The notes under the pieces were generated by a model, which saw nothing but the letters and a program-made list of their open reading frames with translations, was not told where the DNA came from and did not search any database. A DNA stretch of 6,602 nucleotides from assembly GCA_013331015.1 (NCBI GenBank), contig DUHF01000276.1, positions 1-6,602 on the forward strand, written 5' to 3'. Made by a program: the position numbers and the translations under genes. The DNA is from Methanoregula sp. (GTDB taxonomy: Archaea > Halobacteriota > Methanomicrobia > Methanomicrobiales > Methanospirillaceae). This document shows, piece after piece, positions 1 to 5,522 of this stretch. Every line of letters begins with the position of its first letter. Positions within the stretch are counted from its first letter, which is position 1.

Positions 1-2
1 TC

Positions 3-173
3 ATCGAAGAATACGAGATTAAACGAATTATCCTGGTCGATCCAGACGCCAGGGCACTTATGGCACTCCTCCAGATACGAGATCCTGACCAGGTATCAAC
101 AGGCGGATACTGCACCTCAGCCTGCGATCGATACTGGGGAGAACTGGTGGATGCATCAACAATTGTCAGGTAG
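3..173 (+). CDS. C-terminal end of an unrecognised protein (partial)
   Basis: An open frame enters from the left edge and reads 56 codons to a TAG at 171-173. The fragment begins IEEYEIKRIILVDPDARAL and ends with YWGELVDASTIVR. It looks soluble, with a beta-strand-like IKRIILVDPD segment and two cysteines in YCTSACDRYW. I do not recognise the family. The frame avoids stops and has sensible composition, while the other two plus frames give no better alternative. The next gene is convergent and its stop codon lies inside this gene's last codons, so the two 3' ends overlap by 8 bases. Because only 56 codons are visible, a chance open frame cannot be excluded. Confidence 0.5.
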   Translation: MEEYEIKRIILVDPDARALMALLQIRDPDQVSTGGYCTSACDRYWGELVDASTIVR

Positions 174-1146
174 TCTCGGCAACCGCGACGAACCTGTCAA
201 AGTGCGAGCTTCTCCCCAGGAACCGGAATAAGAGCCTGTCCCAGACAGAAAACGAAAACGACCCCCCTGCGGCATTGGGATGTCCTCCGCCGTTGAATTC
301 CCTGGCAAGGATGTGGCTGATTGGCGGCTCCGACCGGAGCGAAAACCGCCCGTTTGGCGAGACCAGGACTTCGATATCGGTCCCGAGCTCCTTTCGTATC
401 CGGGCGGCGGTCTCGCTCGGGTACCGGTAGAGTGGGGCGAACGCGATGCGGTACTTATTGTCGGAGATCCGTGCTTTCCGGATGCTTTTTCTCATGACCT
501 CCTCCATGTCATCCCTGATCTCCGCACATTCCTTCTCGATGTATGCGTCGGAGAAGATGCCCTTTTCCAGGCAATCGCGAACATACTCACGGTTCTTCTT
601 CCTCTGAAGCACTTCGCCAAGTACCGCCGAACGGGGGTCTTCGTGTCTCCAGAGATCATAGTCGCACACCACGCCGGCCACTTCGGTCGCCACCGGGTCG
701 CCGGGCATCAGATCCTGTGCACAGATCCCGCAGGCACAGGTTTTCGTGTCGACATGGACGATATCACACAATGATTCAGCCATCCGGATCTCATCTTCGT
801 TCCAGCGGTGGTGATCCCGCCACTCTATTTTCCACCCATTCTCCCTGGCCCGGAGGAGAGTATTTTTGAGATCCTTCCTGAACCCGATGTCGCTGATCGA
901 GAGGGTGTCCCCCTTCCCCGACACCCGTGATACTGCATCCAGTATGGCCGGGAATTTTCCAACCGAGCAGAAGATGGTCGTGATATCGCCAAATTTCATG
1001 CGGTGAATGGCATCGGCACCGACTGCGTCGAGATCGTTGTGGGTGAGATGAACCACGGGCAATTTCCGCGATTCCACCATTGCGACGATGCGATCATAGG
1101 GTTTTGTACCATCCCCACCAGGTAGTGCCATCCTCATTGAATCCAA
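166..1146 (-). CDS. DHH/DHHA1-family phosphoesterase (NrnB / oligoribonuclease-like)
   Basis: Predicted cytosolic metal-dependent phosphoesterase of the DHH superfamily, whose members hydrolyse short oligonucleotides (nanoRNases), pAp or cyclic dinucleotides. Visible motifs in order (numbered from the TTG start, 326 aa): HLTHNDLDAVGAD at 33-45 (first metal-binding Asp motif), SDIGFRKDL at 85-93, the signature DHH at 111-113 in WRDHHRW, HVDTKTC near 131-137, CDYDLW at 161-166 (fourth Asp motif), and the C-terminal DHHA1 substrate-binding loop GGGHPNAAGGSF at 286-297. All motifs needed for activity appear present. The start is uncertain: TTG at 1146, ATG at 1137 and ATG at 1131 are in frame, and none has a good ribosome binding site. 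A T-rich stretch at about 1155-1165 could be a TATA box for near-leaderless expression from ATG 1137, which I prefer. The motif layout most resembles NrnB-type proteins, but the substrate cannot be set from sequence. Its neighbours give no functional clue. Confidence 0.88.
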   Translation of the reverse strand: MDSMRMALPGGDGTKPYDRIVAMVESRKLPVVHLTHNDLDAVGADAIHRMKFGDITTIFCSVGKFPAILDAVSRVSGKGDTLSISDIGFRKDLKNTLLRARENGWKIEWRDHHRWNEDEIRMAESLCDIVHVDTKTCACGICAQDLMPGDPVATEVAGVVCDYDLWRHEDPRSAVLGEVLQRKKNREYVRDCLEKGIFSDAYIEKECAEIRDDMEEVMRKSIRKARISDNKYRIAFAPLYRYPSETAARIRKELGTDIEVLVSPNGRFSLRSEPPISHILAREFNGGGHPNAAGGSFSFSVWDRLLFRFLGRSSHFDRFVAVAETT

Positions 1147-1196
1147 CTGCCGGACATAAAAAAAGAACGGAAGACGAATCCGGTGTAAAAAATCAG

Positions 1197-1206
1197 ATCA
1201 TTTATC
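1197..1206 (+). promoter_or_regulatory. Possible TATA box for tRNA-Phe
   Basis: An AT-rich element (atcatttatc) lies about 28-37 bases before the mature tRNA 5' end, which fits an archaeal TATA box placed about 26 bases before a start site just upstream of the tRNA. The match to the consensus is partial. The 87-base gap also has to hold the promoter of the divergent phosphoesterase gene. Confidence 0.35.
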
Positions 1207-1233
1207 AACCCGGAGGTTGAATATCATAAGCCC

Positions 1234-1307
1234 GCCTCAGTAGCTCAGTTTGGGAGAGCGCCAGACTGAAGATCTGGTTGTCCCCGGTTCAAATCCGGGC
1301 TGAGGCA
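1234..1307 (+). tRNA. tRNA-Phe (GAA anticodon)
   Basis: A complete 74-base cloverleaf can be folded by eye. The acceptor stem GCCTCAG (1234-1240) pairs perfectly with CTGAGGC (1300-1306), with A1307 as discriminator. The D arm uses GCTC (1243-1246) and GAGC (1256-1259). The anticodon stem CCAGA (1261-1265) pairs with TCTGG (1273-1277) around the loop CTGAAGA, giving anticodon GAA at 1268-1270 for phenylalanine. The variable loop is 5 bases. The T stem CCCGG/CCGGG (1283-1287, 1295-1299) closes the loop TTCAAAT. No CCA is encoded and there is no intron. An A discriminator is normal for tRNA-Phe. Confidence 0.97.
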
Positions 1308-1318
1308 TACTGACACTG

Positions 1319-1329
1319 GGTTCAAATCC
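1319..1329 (+). repeat. T-arm-like fragment repeating part of the tRNA-Phe 3' half
   Basis: The 11-mer GGTTCAAATCC here is identical to the T-arm core of the tRNA-Phe at 1286-1296, exactly 33 bases downstream of it. It is flanked by one extra G and C, so GGG-TTCAAAT-CCC forms a 3-bp stem with a canonical 7-base T loop. No matching acceptor, D or anticodon arm surrounds it, so it is not a functional tRNA. It may be a scar of a tRNA-targeted integration or the remnant of a deleted second tRNA. A chance match is also possible because the T loop is a strong consensus. Confidence 0.5.
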
Positions 1330-1340
1330 CTCACAGAATC

Positions 1341-1347
1341 TTTTTTT
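1341..1347 (+). terminator. T7 run, probable terminator of tRNA-Phe
   Basis: Seven consecutive T residues follow the tRNA by 33 bases, with further T-rich runs just downstream (1354-1357 and 1367-1371). Archaeal RNA polymerase terminates at oligo-T tracts without needing a hairpin. The adjoining tttttttata also resembles a TATA box, so a promoter for the downstream remnant is an alternative reading. Confidence 0.5.
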
Positions 1348-1456
1348 ATACATCTTTTCTGAGCCGTTTTTCTGGTATCTTCCACGATAGCCGCTACGGG
1401 ACGGGCCGAAGTTTTCATCTTACCACTATTTCTCTCTTATTAAAGCAGGAAATGGC

Positions 1457-1660
1457 ATGCATTTGATTGATGCTGCATTGGCATCGGACCGGATCAACAG
1501 ACGCGATGCCGATCTCATCATGATGTTCTTTGCTGATCGCAAAAGTTGTCACACCTGCTTCGATCCGGTGGAACAACACGTGTCCGTTCAATGGGGGCTC
1601 TTGTGTCGGGATCCACGTTGTTCGTGGCCTTTCCCATAGACAATGGCCAGAAAGATGATT
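1457..1660 (+). pseudogene. Possible frameshifted N-terminal remnant of a tyrosine recombinase/integrase
   Basis: From ATG 1457 the frame reads IDAALASDRINRRDADLIMM, then FFADRKSCHTC, and stops at 1637-1639. The pattern ALAxxRIxxxDADLIxxFxAxRKxC recalls, from memory, the N-terminal SAM-like (core-binding) region of tyrosine recombinases in methanogens. In those proteins the next segment is typically of the form SxGRxNKI, then LV, then a WRRF-like end. That comes closest in the next frame (from about 1566) as LRSGGTTRVRSMGALV and LFVAFP, suggesting a single frameshift near 1550-1566. No catalytic domain (R..HxxR..Y) follows before the catalase gene, so anything here is a dead remnant of about 60-70 codons. 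A weak AGGAAAT lies just before the ATG. Its position after a tRNA supports the idea; the homology is recalled, not computed, so this remains a hypothesis. Confidence 0.33.
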
Positions 1661-1674
1661 ACCTGTATACCCCG

Positions 1675-1708
1675 AAAAAAGGAAGTTCCCTCGGAATTGA
1701 AAAATTCC
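1675..1708 (-). terminator. Probable terminator of the catalase gene
   Basis: Immediately past the catalase stop codon, GGAATT (1693-1698) and AATTCC (1703-1708) form a perfect 6-bp hairpin around a 4-base loop. Read on the minus strand it is followed, after GGAACTTCC, by six T residues (1675-1680). A hairpin plus T run directly behind a stop is a good transcript end, and the T run alone would suffice for archaeal polymerase. Confidence 0.55.
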
Positions 1709-3169
1709 TCACATCACTTTTTCGGGCGGGATTCCCAGTGCCCTGGCAACCCCCATTCCGTATGACTCGTCGGCTTTCAGGCAATTTTGTATGTGCCGGA
1801 TCTTGATGAACTCGGGGATATCTCCCATGGCACGGGCAGTATTCTCAAAGAGTTCCGTCTGCTGGGCTTTACTCATGAGGCGGAAGAGCTTGCCCGGCTG
1901 GGTATAATAATCGCTGTCGTCCTCCCTGAAGTTCCAGGCCTTCGCAGCCCCCGAGAGTTCGAGCGGAGGCTCCGTGTACTCGGGCTGTGCCTCCCATTCC
2001 CCGAAACTGTTCGGGGTGTAGCCGAGTGTCGAGCCGTGGTTCCCGTCGACCCGCATCTGCCCGTCCCTGTGGGAGGCATGGGCGACGGCGTTCTTCGCGC
2101 TGTTGACCGGGATCTGGTGGTGGTTGATCCCGAGACGGTACCGTTGGGCGTCCCCGTACGAGAAGAGCCGGCCCTGCAGCATCTTATCAGGCGAGAAGCC
2201 GATACCCGGGACCACCGCGGCAGGGTTGAACGCGGCCTGCTCCACATCCTGGTAGTAGTTGTCCGGGTTTCGGTTCAGCTCGAGAATACCGACCTCGATG
2301 AGAGGGAAGTCCTTGTGGTACCAGACCTTCGTCAGGTCGAACGGGTTGTACGGCATCTTCTGTGCCTGTTCATCGGTCATCACCTGGATGTACATCTTCC
2401 ACCTGGGAAAATCGCCTTTTTCGATGCTCTCATAGAGATCGCGCCCGTTGCTCTCACGGTCCTTCCCGACGATCTCGCACGCCTCCTCGTCGGTCAGGTT
2501 TTTGATACCCTGCTGTGTCTTTAAGTGGAACTTCACCCAGACCCGCTCGTTTTTCCTGTTTATCATGCTGTACGTGTGGCTTCCGAACCCGTGCATGTGG
2601 CGGAAGGAGTATGGGATGCCCCGGTCACTCATGACAATGGTCACCTGGTGCAGTGCTTCGGGGAGGTTTGTCCAGTAGTCCCAGTTGTTCAAGGCCGAAC
2701 GCAGGTTGGTGCGGGGATCCCGCTTGACCGCACGGTTGAGGTCCGGGAACTTGTGCGGGTCACGTATGAAGAAGACAGGAGTATTGTTGCCGACAAGGTC
2801 CCAGTTACCCTCCTCGGTGTAGAACTTCATGGCAAATCCCCGAATGTCCCGCTCGGCATCCGCGGCTCCGCGCTCGCCGGCGACTGTCGAGAACCGAAGA
2901 AAACATTCGGTCTCCTTGCCAATCTTTTCGAAGATCTTCGCCCGGGTGTATCTCGTGATATCATGGGTGGTCGTGAATGTGCCGAATGCTCCAGAACCCT
3001 TGGCGTGCATGCGCCGTTCGGGGATAACTTCACGGTCAAAGTGTGCAAGTTTCTCAAGGTACCAGACGTCCTGCAGGAGCATTGGGCCACGGGGCCCGGC
3101 CGTCATGGCATTGTCGTTCTCCGGGACCGGTGCCCCGGCAGCGGTTGTCAGCTTTTTCTTCTTCTCCAT
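1709..3169 (-). CDS. katA: Monofunctional haem catalase (small-subunit type)
   Basis: Cytosolic haem b catalase converting hydrogen peroxide to water and oxygen. At 486 aa it matches the small-subunit (clade 3-like) class and lacks the C-terminal flavodoxin-like domain of large catalases. Key residues are all present: distal His55 in RRMHAKGSGAFGTF, distal Asn128 in DLVGNNTPVFFIRDP, and the proximal haem ligand Tyr338 with Arg334 in RLFSYGDAQRYRLG (331-347). Spacing from His to Asn (73) and His to Tyr (283) equals that of bovine catalase. The N-terminal arm ends in the usual GPRGPMLLQD (26-33 region) and the helical C-terminal domain is complete, ending PPEKVM. ATG 3169 has a strong ribosome binding site (3177-3183) 7 bases upstream. 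It is transcribed away from the ahb haem operon, from a shared 289-base control region, and has its own terminator. Composition resembles its neighbours. The symbol katA is by family; the subtype name is conventional. Confidence 0.97.
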   Translation of the reverse strand: MEKKKKLTTAAGAPVPENDNAMTAGPRGPMLLQDVWYLEKLAHFDREVIPERRMHAKGSGAFGTFTTTHDITRYTRAKIFEKIGKETECFLRFSTVAGERGAADAERDIRGFAMKFYTEEGNWDLVGNNTPVFFIRDPHKFPDLNRAVKRDPRTNLRSALNNWDYWTNLPEALHQVTIVMSDRGIPYSFRHMHGFGSHTYSMINRKNERVWVKFHLKTQQGIKNLTDEEACEIVGKDRESNGRDLYESIEKGDFPRWKMYIQVMTDEQAQKMPYNPFDLTKVWYHKDFPLIEVGILELNRNPDNYYQDVEQAAFNPAAVVPGIGFSPDKMLQGRLFSYGDAQRYRLGINHHQIPVNSAKNAVAHASHRDGQMRVDGNHGSTLGYTPNSFGEWEAQPEYTEPPLELSGAAKAWNFREDDSDYYTQPGKLFRLMSKAQQTELFENTARAMGDIPEFIKIRHIQNCLKADESYGMGVARALGIPPEKVM

Positions 3170-3176
3170 CTTTCAT

Positions 3177-3183
3177 TCACCTC
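3177..3183 (-). promoter_or_regulatory. Strong ribosome binding site of the catalase gene
   Basis: Read on the minus strand this is GAGGTGA, close to perfect complement of the archaeal 16S rRNA 3' end, 7 bases before ATG 3169. It fixes the catalase start and shows the gene has a leadered transcript. Confidence 0.85.
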
Positions 3184-3194
3184 GTTCCAGGACC

Positions 3195-3212
3195 CTTGCG
3201 GACACTGGCAAG
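3195..3212. promoter_or_regulatory. Small dyad in the catalase leader
   Basis: CTTGC (3195-3199) and GCAAG (3208-3212) are perfect inverted copies separated by 8 bases. They lie between the presumed catalase transcription start and its ribosome binding site. This could be an operator half-site pair or a weak leader hairpin. A 5-bp dyad is short enough to arise by chance. Confidence 0.22.
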
Positions 3213-3244
3213 AACTCATCCTGTGAGCAATCCTTCTTTTCCTG

Positions 3245-3254
3245 TATTCTTAAA
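3245..3254 (-). promoter_or_regulatory. Candidate TATA box of the catalase gene
   Basis: On the minus strand this reads TTTAAGAATA, preceded by a purine-rich CGAAG that could act as the BRE element. Transcription would start near 3220, giving a leader of about 50 bases, long enough for the strong ribosome binding site. It is the best AT-rich element in this part of the intergenic region. Confidence 0.4.
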
Positions 3255-3417
3255 CTTCGTGATCCGGCACCCTCTTCCGGTGCGGCATAGACCGCTATTC
3301 ATCTCCTGAACCAGTTTTGGAAATCTGGCCAGACCCGTATTCTGTCACCAGGCCGCAGAATCAACAGGGACAGATGCGAGAGATATGGCCGGAAAATTGG
3401 CAGTGTGCCTGTACCAA

Positions 3418-3445
3418 ACATTTTTTACCCTAGTATTTTTAATGA
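3418..3445 (+). promoter_or_regulatory. AT-rich promoter region of the ahb operon
   Basis: Two TATA-like tracts, TTTTTTA (3421-3427) and GTATTTTTAAT (3433-3443), stand out in otherwise GC-rich DNA 15-40 bases before ATG 3459. With either tract the transcript would begin only a few bases before the ATG, so the first gene is probably leaderless or nearly so; no ribosome binding site is visible there. The tract also argues against the upstream GTG (3405) as the start, since coding through it would need an AT-rich, atypical N-terminus. Confidence 0.5.
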
Positions 3446-3458
3446 GTCAGAGATAGAA

Positions 3459-4544
3459 ATGCCCGATTGCCATACCCGCGTAGCATCTGCGCCGCGTCTC
3501 ATCTCGTGGAATATCACGCTCAGATGTCCGCTGAAGTGCACCCACTGCTATGCAAAGGCAGGGGAGCATGAATCTGTGGGAGTGCTGTCCACGGACGAGG
3601 CGCTGGCGGTCATCGACCAGATACGGGATGTCGGAACGCCTGTTGTCGTTCTCTCAGGCGGCGAACCACTCATGCGGGAGGATCTCTGCACGATTGCCCG
3701 ATATGGCACCGATCGGGGGCTTCCGATGGTGATGGGCACCAGCGGCTATCTCCTCGACCGTTCCATGGCACAGAAACTCCGGGACGCGGGAATCCGGACT
3801 GTTGCAGTCAGCATCGACTCCGCAGACCCTGCAGTCCACGACTCGTTCCGGGGTGTCAGCGGTGCGTGGGAGAGGGCTGTGCAGGCAATACGGAACTGCC
3901 GCGAAGCAGGTATCGGGGTCCAGATCAATATGACGATAATGCGGCCATCTGCCGGGGATGTGGATTCCGTGGTGGAGCTTGGAAAGGATCTCGGGGTTTT
4001 TGATTACCAGGTATTTTTCCCGGTTCCCACGGGGCGTGCACAGGATTCGGCCCCCCTGGATCCATGGGAATATGAAGATGTGATCCGGCAGGTGCTCCTG
4101 AAGTACCGGAACACCGATGTACGGCTCCGTCCGACCTGTGCCCCACAGTTCAGGCGGATTGCGGAAGAACTCGGAATCGGGGATCAGGCCTGGGGACGGG
4201 GATGCATCGCCGGGATCAGCTATTGCCGTATCTATGCGGACGGGGCCATCACTCCCTGTCCCTACCTGCCTGTAAGTGCAGGGAATCTCCGAACGACTTC
4301 TTTTTCAAAGATCTGGTATCAATCACCGGTATTTTCCGTACTCCGCAACCCGGACCTCCTGACCGGGAAATGCGGGGTGTGCGAATACCGGACGATATGC
4401 GGCGGCTGCCGTGCCCGGGCATACCGTGGAACCGAAGCTGTTCTTCACCGGTGGTGTGACGGGCTTTTGCAACCCGGGGCAATCGCCGGGGAGCTCTGCT
4501 CCGAGGACCCGTGGTGCCCGTACGAGCCTGGGGGGATGGCATGA
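3459..4544 (+). CDS. ahbD: Radical SAM haem synthase AhbD (Fe-coproporphyrin III to haem b)
   Basis: Last enzyme of the siroheme-dependent haem pathway: it oxidatively decarboxylates two propionate side chains of Fe-coproporphyrin III to vinyl groups, giving haem b. The 361-aa product (from ATG 3459) has the radical SAM cluster motif C23-x3-C27-x2-C30-Y, the SAM-binding GGEP at 67-70, and a SPASM-like C-terminal region with Cys 249, 256, 267, 305, 308, 314, 317, 333, 347 and 353 for auxiliary iron-sulfur clusters. GCIAGISYCRIYADGAITPC and the ending EDPWCPYEP are typical of AhbD. An in-frame GTG at 3405 would add 18 residues but lies across the promoter-like tract. The stretch between the CGGCRAR motif and EDPWC (about 323-348) seems longer than I expect and carries two further cysteines. 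It is first in the operon and shares an ATGA overlap with ahbA. The closely related NirJ and peptide-maturing enzymes are less likely given the AhbA/B neighbours. Confidence 0.88.
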   Translation: MPDCHTRVASAPRLISWNITLRCPLKCTHCYAKAGEHESVGVLSTDEALAVIDQIRDVGTPVVVLSGGEPLMREDLCTIARYGTDRGLPMVMGTSGYLLDRSMAQKLRDAGIRTVAVSIDSADPAVHDSFRGVSGAWERAVQAIRNCREAGIGVQINMTIMRPSAGDVDSVVELGKDLGVFDYQVFFPVPTGRAQDSAPLDPWEYEDVIRQVLLKYRNTDVRLRPTCAPQFRRIAEELGIGDQAWGRGCIAGISYCRIYADGAITPCPYLPVSAGNLRTTSFSKIWYQSPVFSVLRNPDLLTGKCGVCEYRTICGGCRARAYRGTEAVLHRWCDGLLQPGAIAGELCSEDPWCPYEPGGMA

Positions 4545-5050
4545 CCCCTGAAACATCGGTCGATGACCTCGATCTTCGCATCCTCGATGTATTGCAGGGG
4601 GACATTCCGCTCGTACCCCGTCCGTGGGAGGCGGTCGCAGACCGGCTTGGAATCCCGGAAACTGTGCTTCTCGAACGGCTGGAGCGCCTGTCCAGGGAAG
4701 GTATTGTCAGGGGCATCTCGCCCGTTATAGAATCCCGCCACCTGGGTATCACTGCCGCAACGCTCGTTGCGCTCCCCGTGCCGGAAGAGCGGATACGCGA
4801 GGTTGCTGCTGTTATCAGCCGGTACCCGGAGGTCTCGCACAACTTCCGGCGTGATCACCGGTATTCGCTCTGGTTCACGCTCTCGGCAAAGGACCCGGAT
4901 TCGCTGCGTGAACTCCTCCATGATATCCTTGAAAGAACCGGATTTTCCCGGGACGATATTCTTGACCTGCCGACCGTGAAGAGGATCAAGATCGATGTCA
5001 GGTTTCCTCTCGCAGGCGTCCGGAACGGAGGGCCGAATGGACAGGCTTGA
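4541..5050 (+). CDS. ahbA: Siroheme decarboxylase subunit AhbA (Lrp/AsnC fold)
   Basis: One half of the AhbA/AhbB heterodimer that removes the C12 and C18 acetate carboxyls of siroheme, giving 12,18-didecarboxysiroheme. The 169-aa protein has an N-terminal winged-helix region (about 8-60, DLDLRILDVLQGDIPL then AVADRLGIPETVLLERLERL) and a C-terminal RAM/AsnC-like domain. AhbA-type signatures are YPEVSHNFRRDHRYSLWFTL at 95-114, including His100, Arg103, Arg104 and His106, and the terminal KRIKIDVRF. Many databases label such proteins as Lrp/AsnC transcription regulators, but the paired arrangement with AhbB and two radical SAM genes marks it as the enzyme. Start ATG 4541 overlaps the ahbD stop (ATGA) and follows a G-rich ribosome binding site (GGGGGA at 4531-4536); the in-frame GTG at 4511 lies deep inside ahbD and is rejected. 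Translation is probably coupled to both neighbours. Confidence 0.88.
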   Translation: MTPETSVDDLDLRILDVLQGDIPLVPRPWEAVADRLGIPETVLLERLERLSREGIVRGISPVIESRHLGITAATLVALPVPEERIREVAAVISRYPEVSHNFRRDHRYSLWFTLSAKDPDSLRELLHDILERTGFSRDDILDLPTVKRIKIDVRFPLAGVRNGGPNGQA

Positions 5051-5522
5051 CCGTGAGATCCTTGCCATTCTCGAAGACGGTCTTCCGCCCGTTTCCGAAC
5101 CATTCGGGGAGATCGGGAAGAGAATAGGCCTGGATGGTGAGGCAGTCCTTGAGCGTGTCCGAAGGTTACAGGAGGCCGGGATAATCCGTCGGTTCCGTGC
5201 CCGTATCAACCAGCGGCGGTTGGGTATCACTGCCAATGCCCTTGTCGCTTGGGACTGCAACGGGAGGCCGGCCGGAGAGATCGGATCCCGGCTTGCTTCA
5301 GATCCCTGCGTCACCCACTGTTACGAACGAAGACCCGTCCCTGGCCGATGGGACTATTCCCTGTATACCGTGCATCATGGGTTCTCACGGGAAGGAGTTG
5401 AGGAAGAGGTGAGCCGGCTTGGAGAAGAGGCCGGCCTGTCCCGGTATCTCATCCTGTTCAGCGAGGAGGAGTTCAAGCGTGTCCCGAATGTCCGCATACG
5501 GGAGAACGGGGGCGGGAAATGA
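5037..5522 (+). CDS. ahbB: Siroheme decarboxylase subunit AhbB (Lrp/AsnC fold)
   Basis: Partner of AhbA in siroheme decarboxylation. The 161-aa product repeats the same plan: winged helix (LDREILAILEDGLPPV at 4-19, region to about 55), then an AsnC-like ligand domain. AhbB-type features are NALVAWD at 67-73, THCYERRPVPGRWDYSLYTV at 93-112 (His94, Tyr96, Arg98 and Arg99 in the substrate pocket region), and a tail beginning LILFSEEEFKR. The tail ends PNVRIRENGGGK, less like the KKTSMRYF-type ending I remember for the family, so the C-terminus may be divergent. ATG 5037 has GGAGG at 5027-5031 a few bases upstream and overlaps the end of ahbA by 14 bases; the earlier in-frame ATG 4995 lies further inside ahbA and lacks such a site. 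Its stop overlaps the next start as ATGA, so all four genes form one polycistron. Confidence 0.87.
   Translation: MDRLDREILAILEDGLPPVSEPFGEIGKRIGLDGEAVLERVRRLQEAGIIRRFRARINQRRLGITANALVAWDCNGRPAGEIGSRLASDPCVTHCYERRPVPGRWDYSLYTVHHGFSREGVEEEVSRLGEEAGLSRYLILFSEEEFKRVPNVRIRENGGGK

Larger units (their letters stand above)
1308..1708. other. 400-base stretch without an intact gene
   Basis: Between tRNA-Phe and the end of the catalase gene no convincing full-length gene is seen on either strand. What it holds: the T-arm-like fragment (1319-1329), the T run (1341-1347), a T/pyrimidine-rich stretch to about 1440 in which I see nothing codable, a possible broken recombinase start (1457 to about 1660), and the hairpin and T run ending the catalase transcript (1675-1708). 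The order tRNA, duplicated tRNA piece, broken recombinase is what a decayed integration site would look like. Confidence 0.6.

Noticed and set aside
280..869. Plus-strand frames of 164 and 108 codons opposite the phosphoesterase
   Set aside because: The minus-strand frame has the full DHH/DHHA1 motif set; these frames show no family motif and the second is an Arg/Pro-rich shadow.
3267..3283. Inverted repeat GCACC / GGTGC in the divergent region
   Set aside because: Only 5 bp around a 7-base loop in GC-rich DNA, upstream of both TATA candidates, with no further symmetry; not distinguishable from chance.
1787..3290. Long plus-strand open frames of 245, 233 and 153 codons opposite the catalase gene
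   Set aside because: They are antisense shadows of a catalase with every conserved motif; their products are rich in Val, Arg and Pro runs without any recognisable domain.
3374..3433. A 19-codon open frame (ATG to TAG) before ahbD containing WQCACTKHF
   Set aside because: It has no real ribosome binding site and its end overlaps the AT-rich promoter tract; a frame this short is expected by chance.
4249..5314. Minus-strand frames of 197 and 289 codons opposite ahbD, ahbA and ahbB
   Set aside because: They have Ser/Arg-rich shadow composition and run across the boundaries of three well-supported plus-strand genes.
4541..5522. Reading ahbA and ahbB as ordinary Lrp/AsnC transcription regulators
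   Set aside because: The pairing, the overlap with two radical SAM haem genes and the family-specific HNFRRDHRYSLWFTL and THCYERRP segments point to siroheme decarboxylase.
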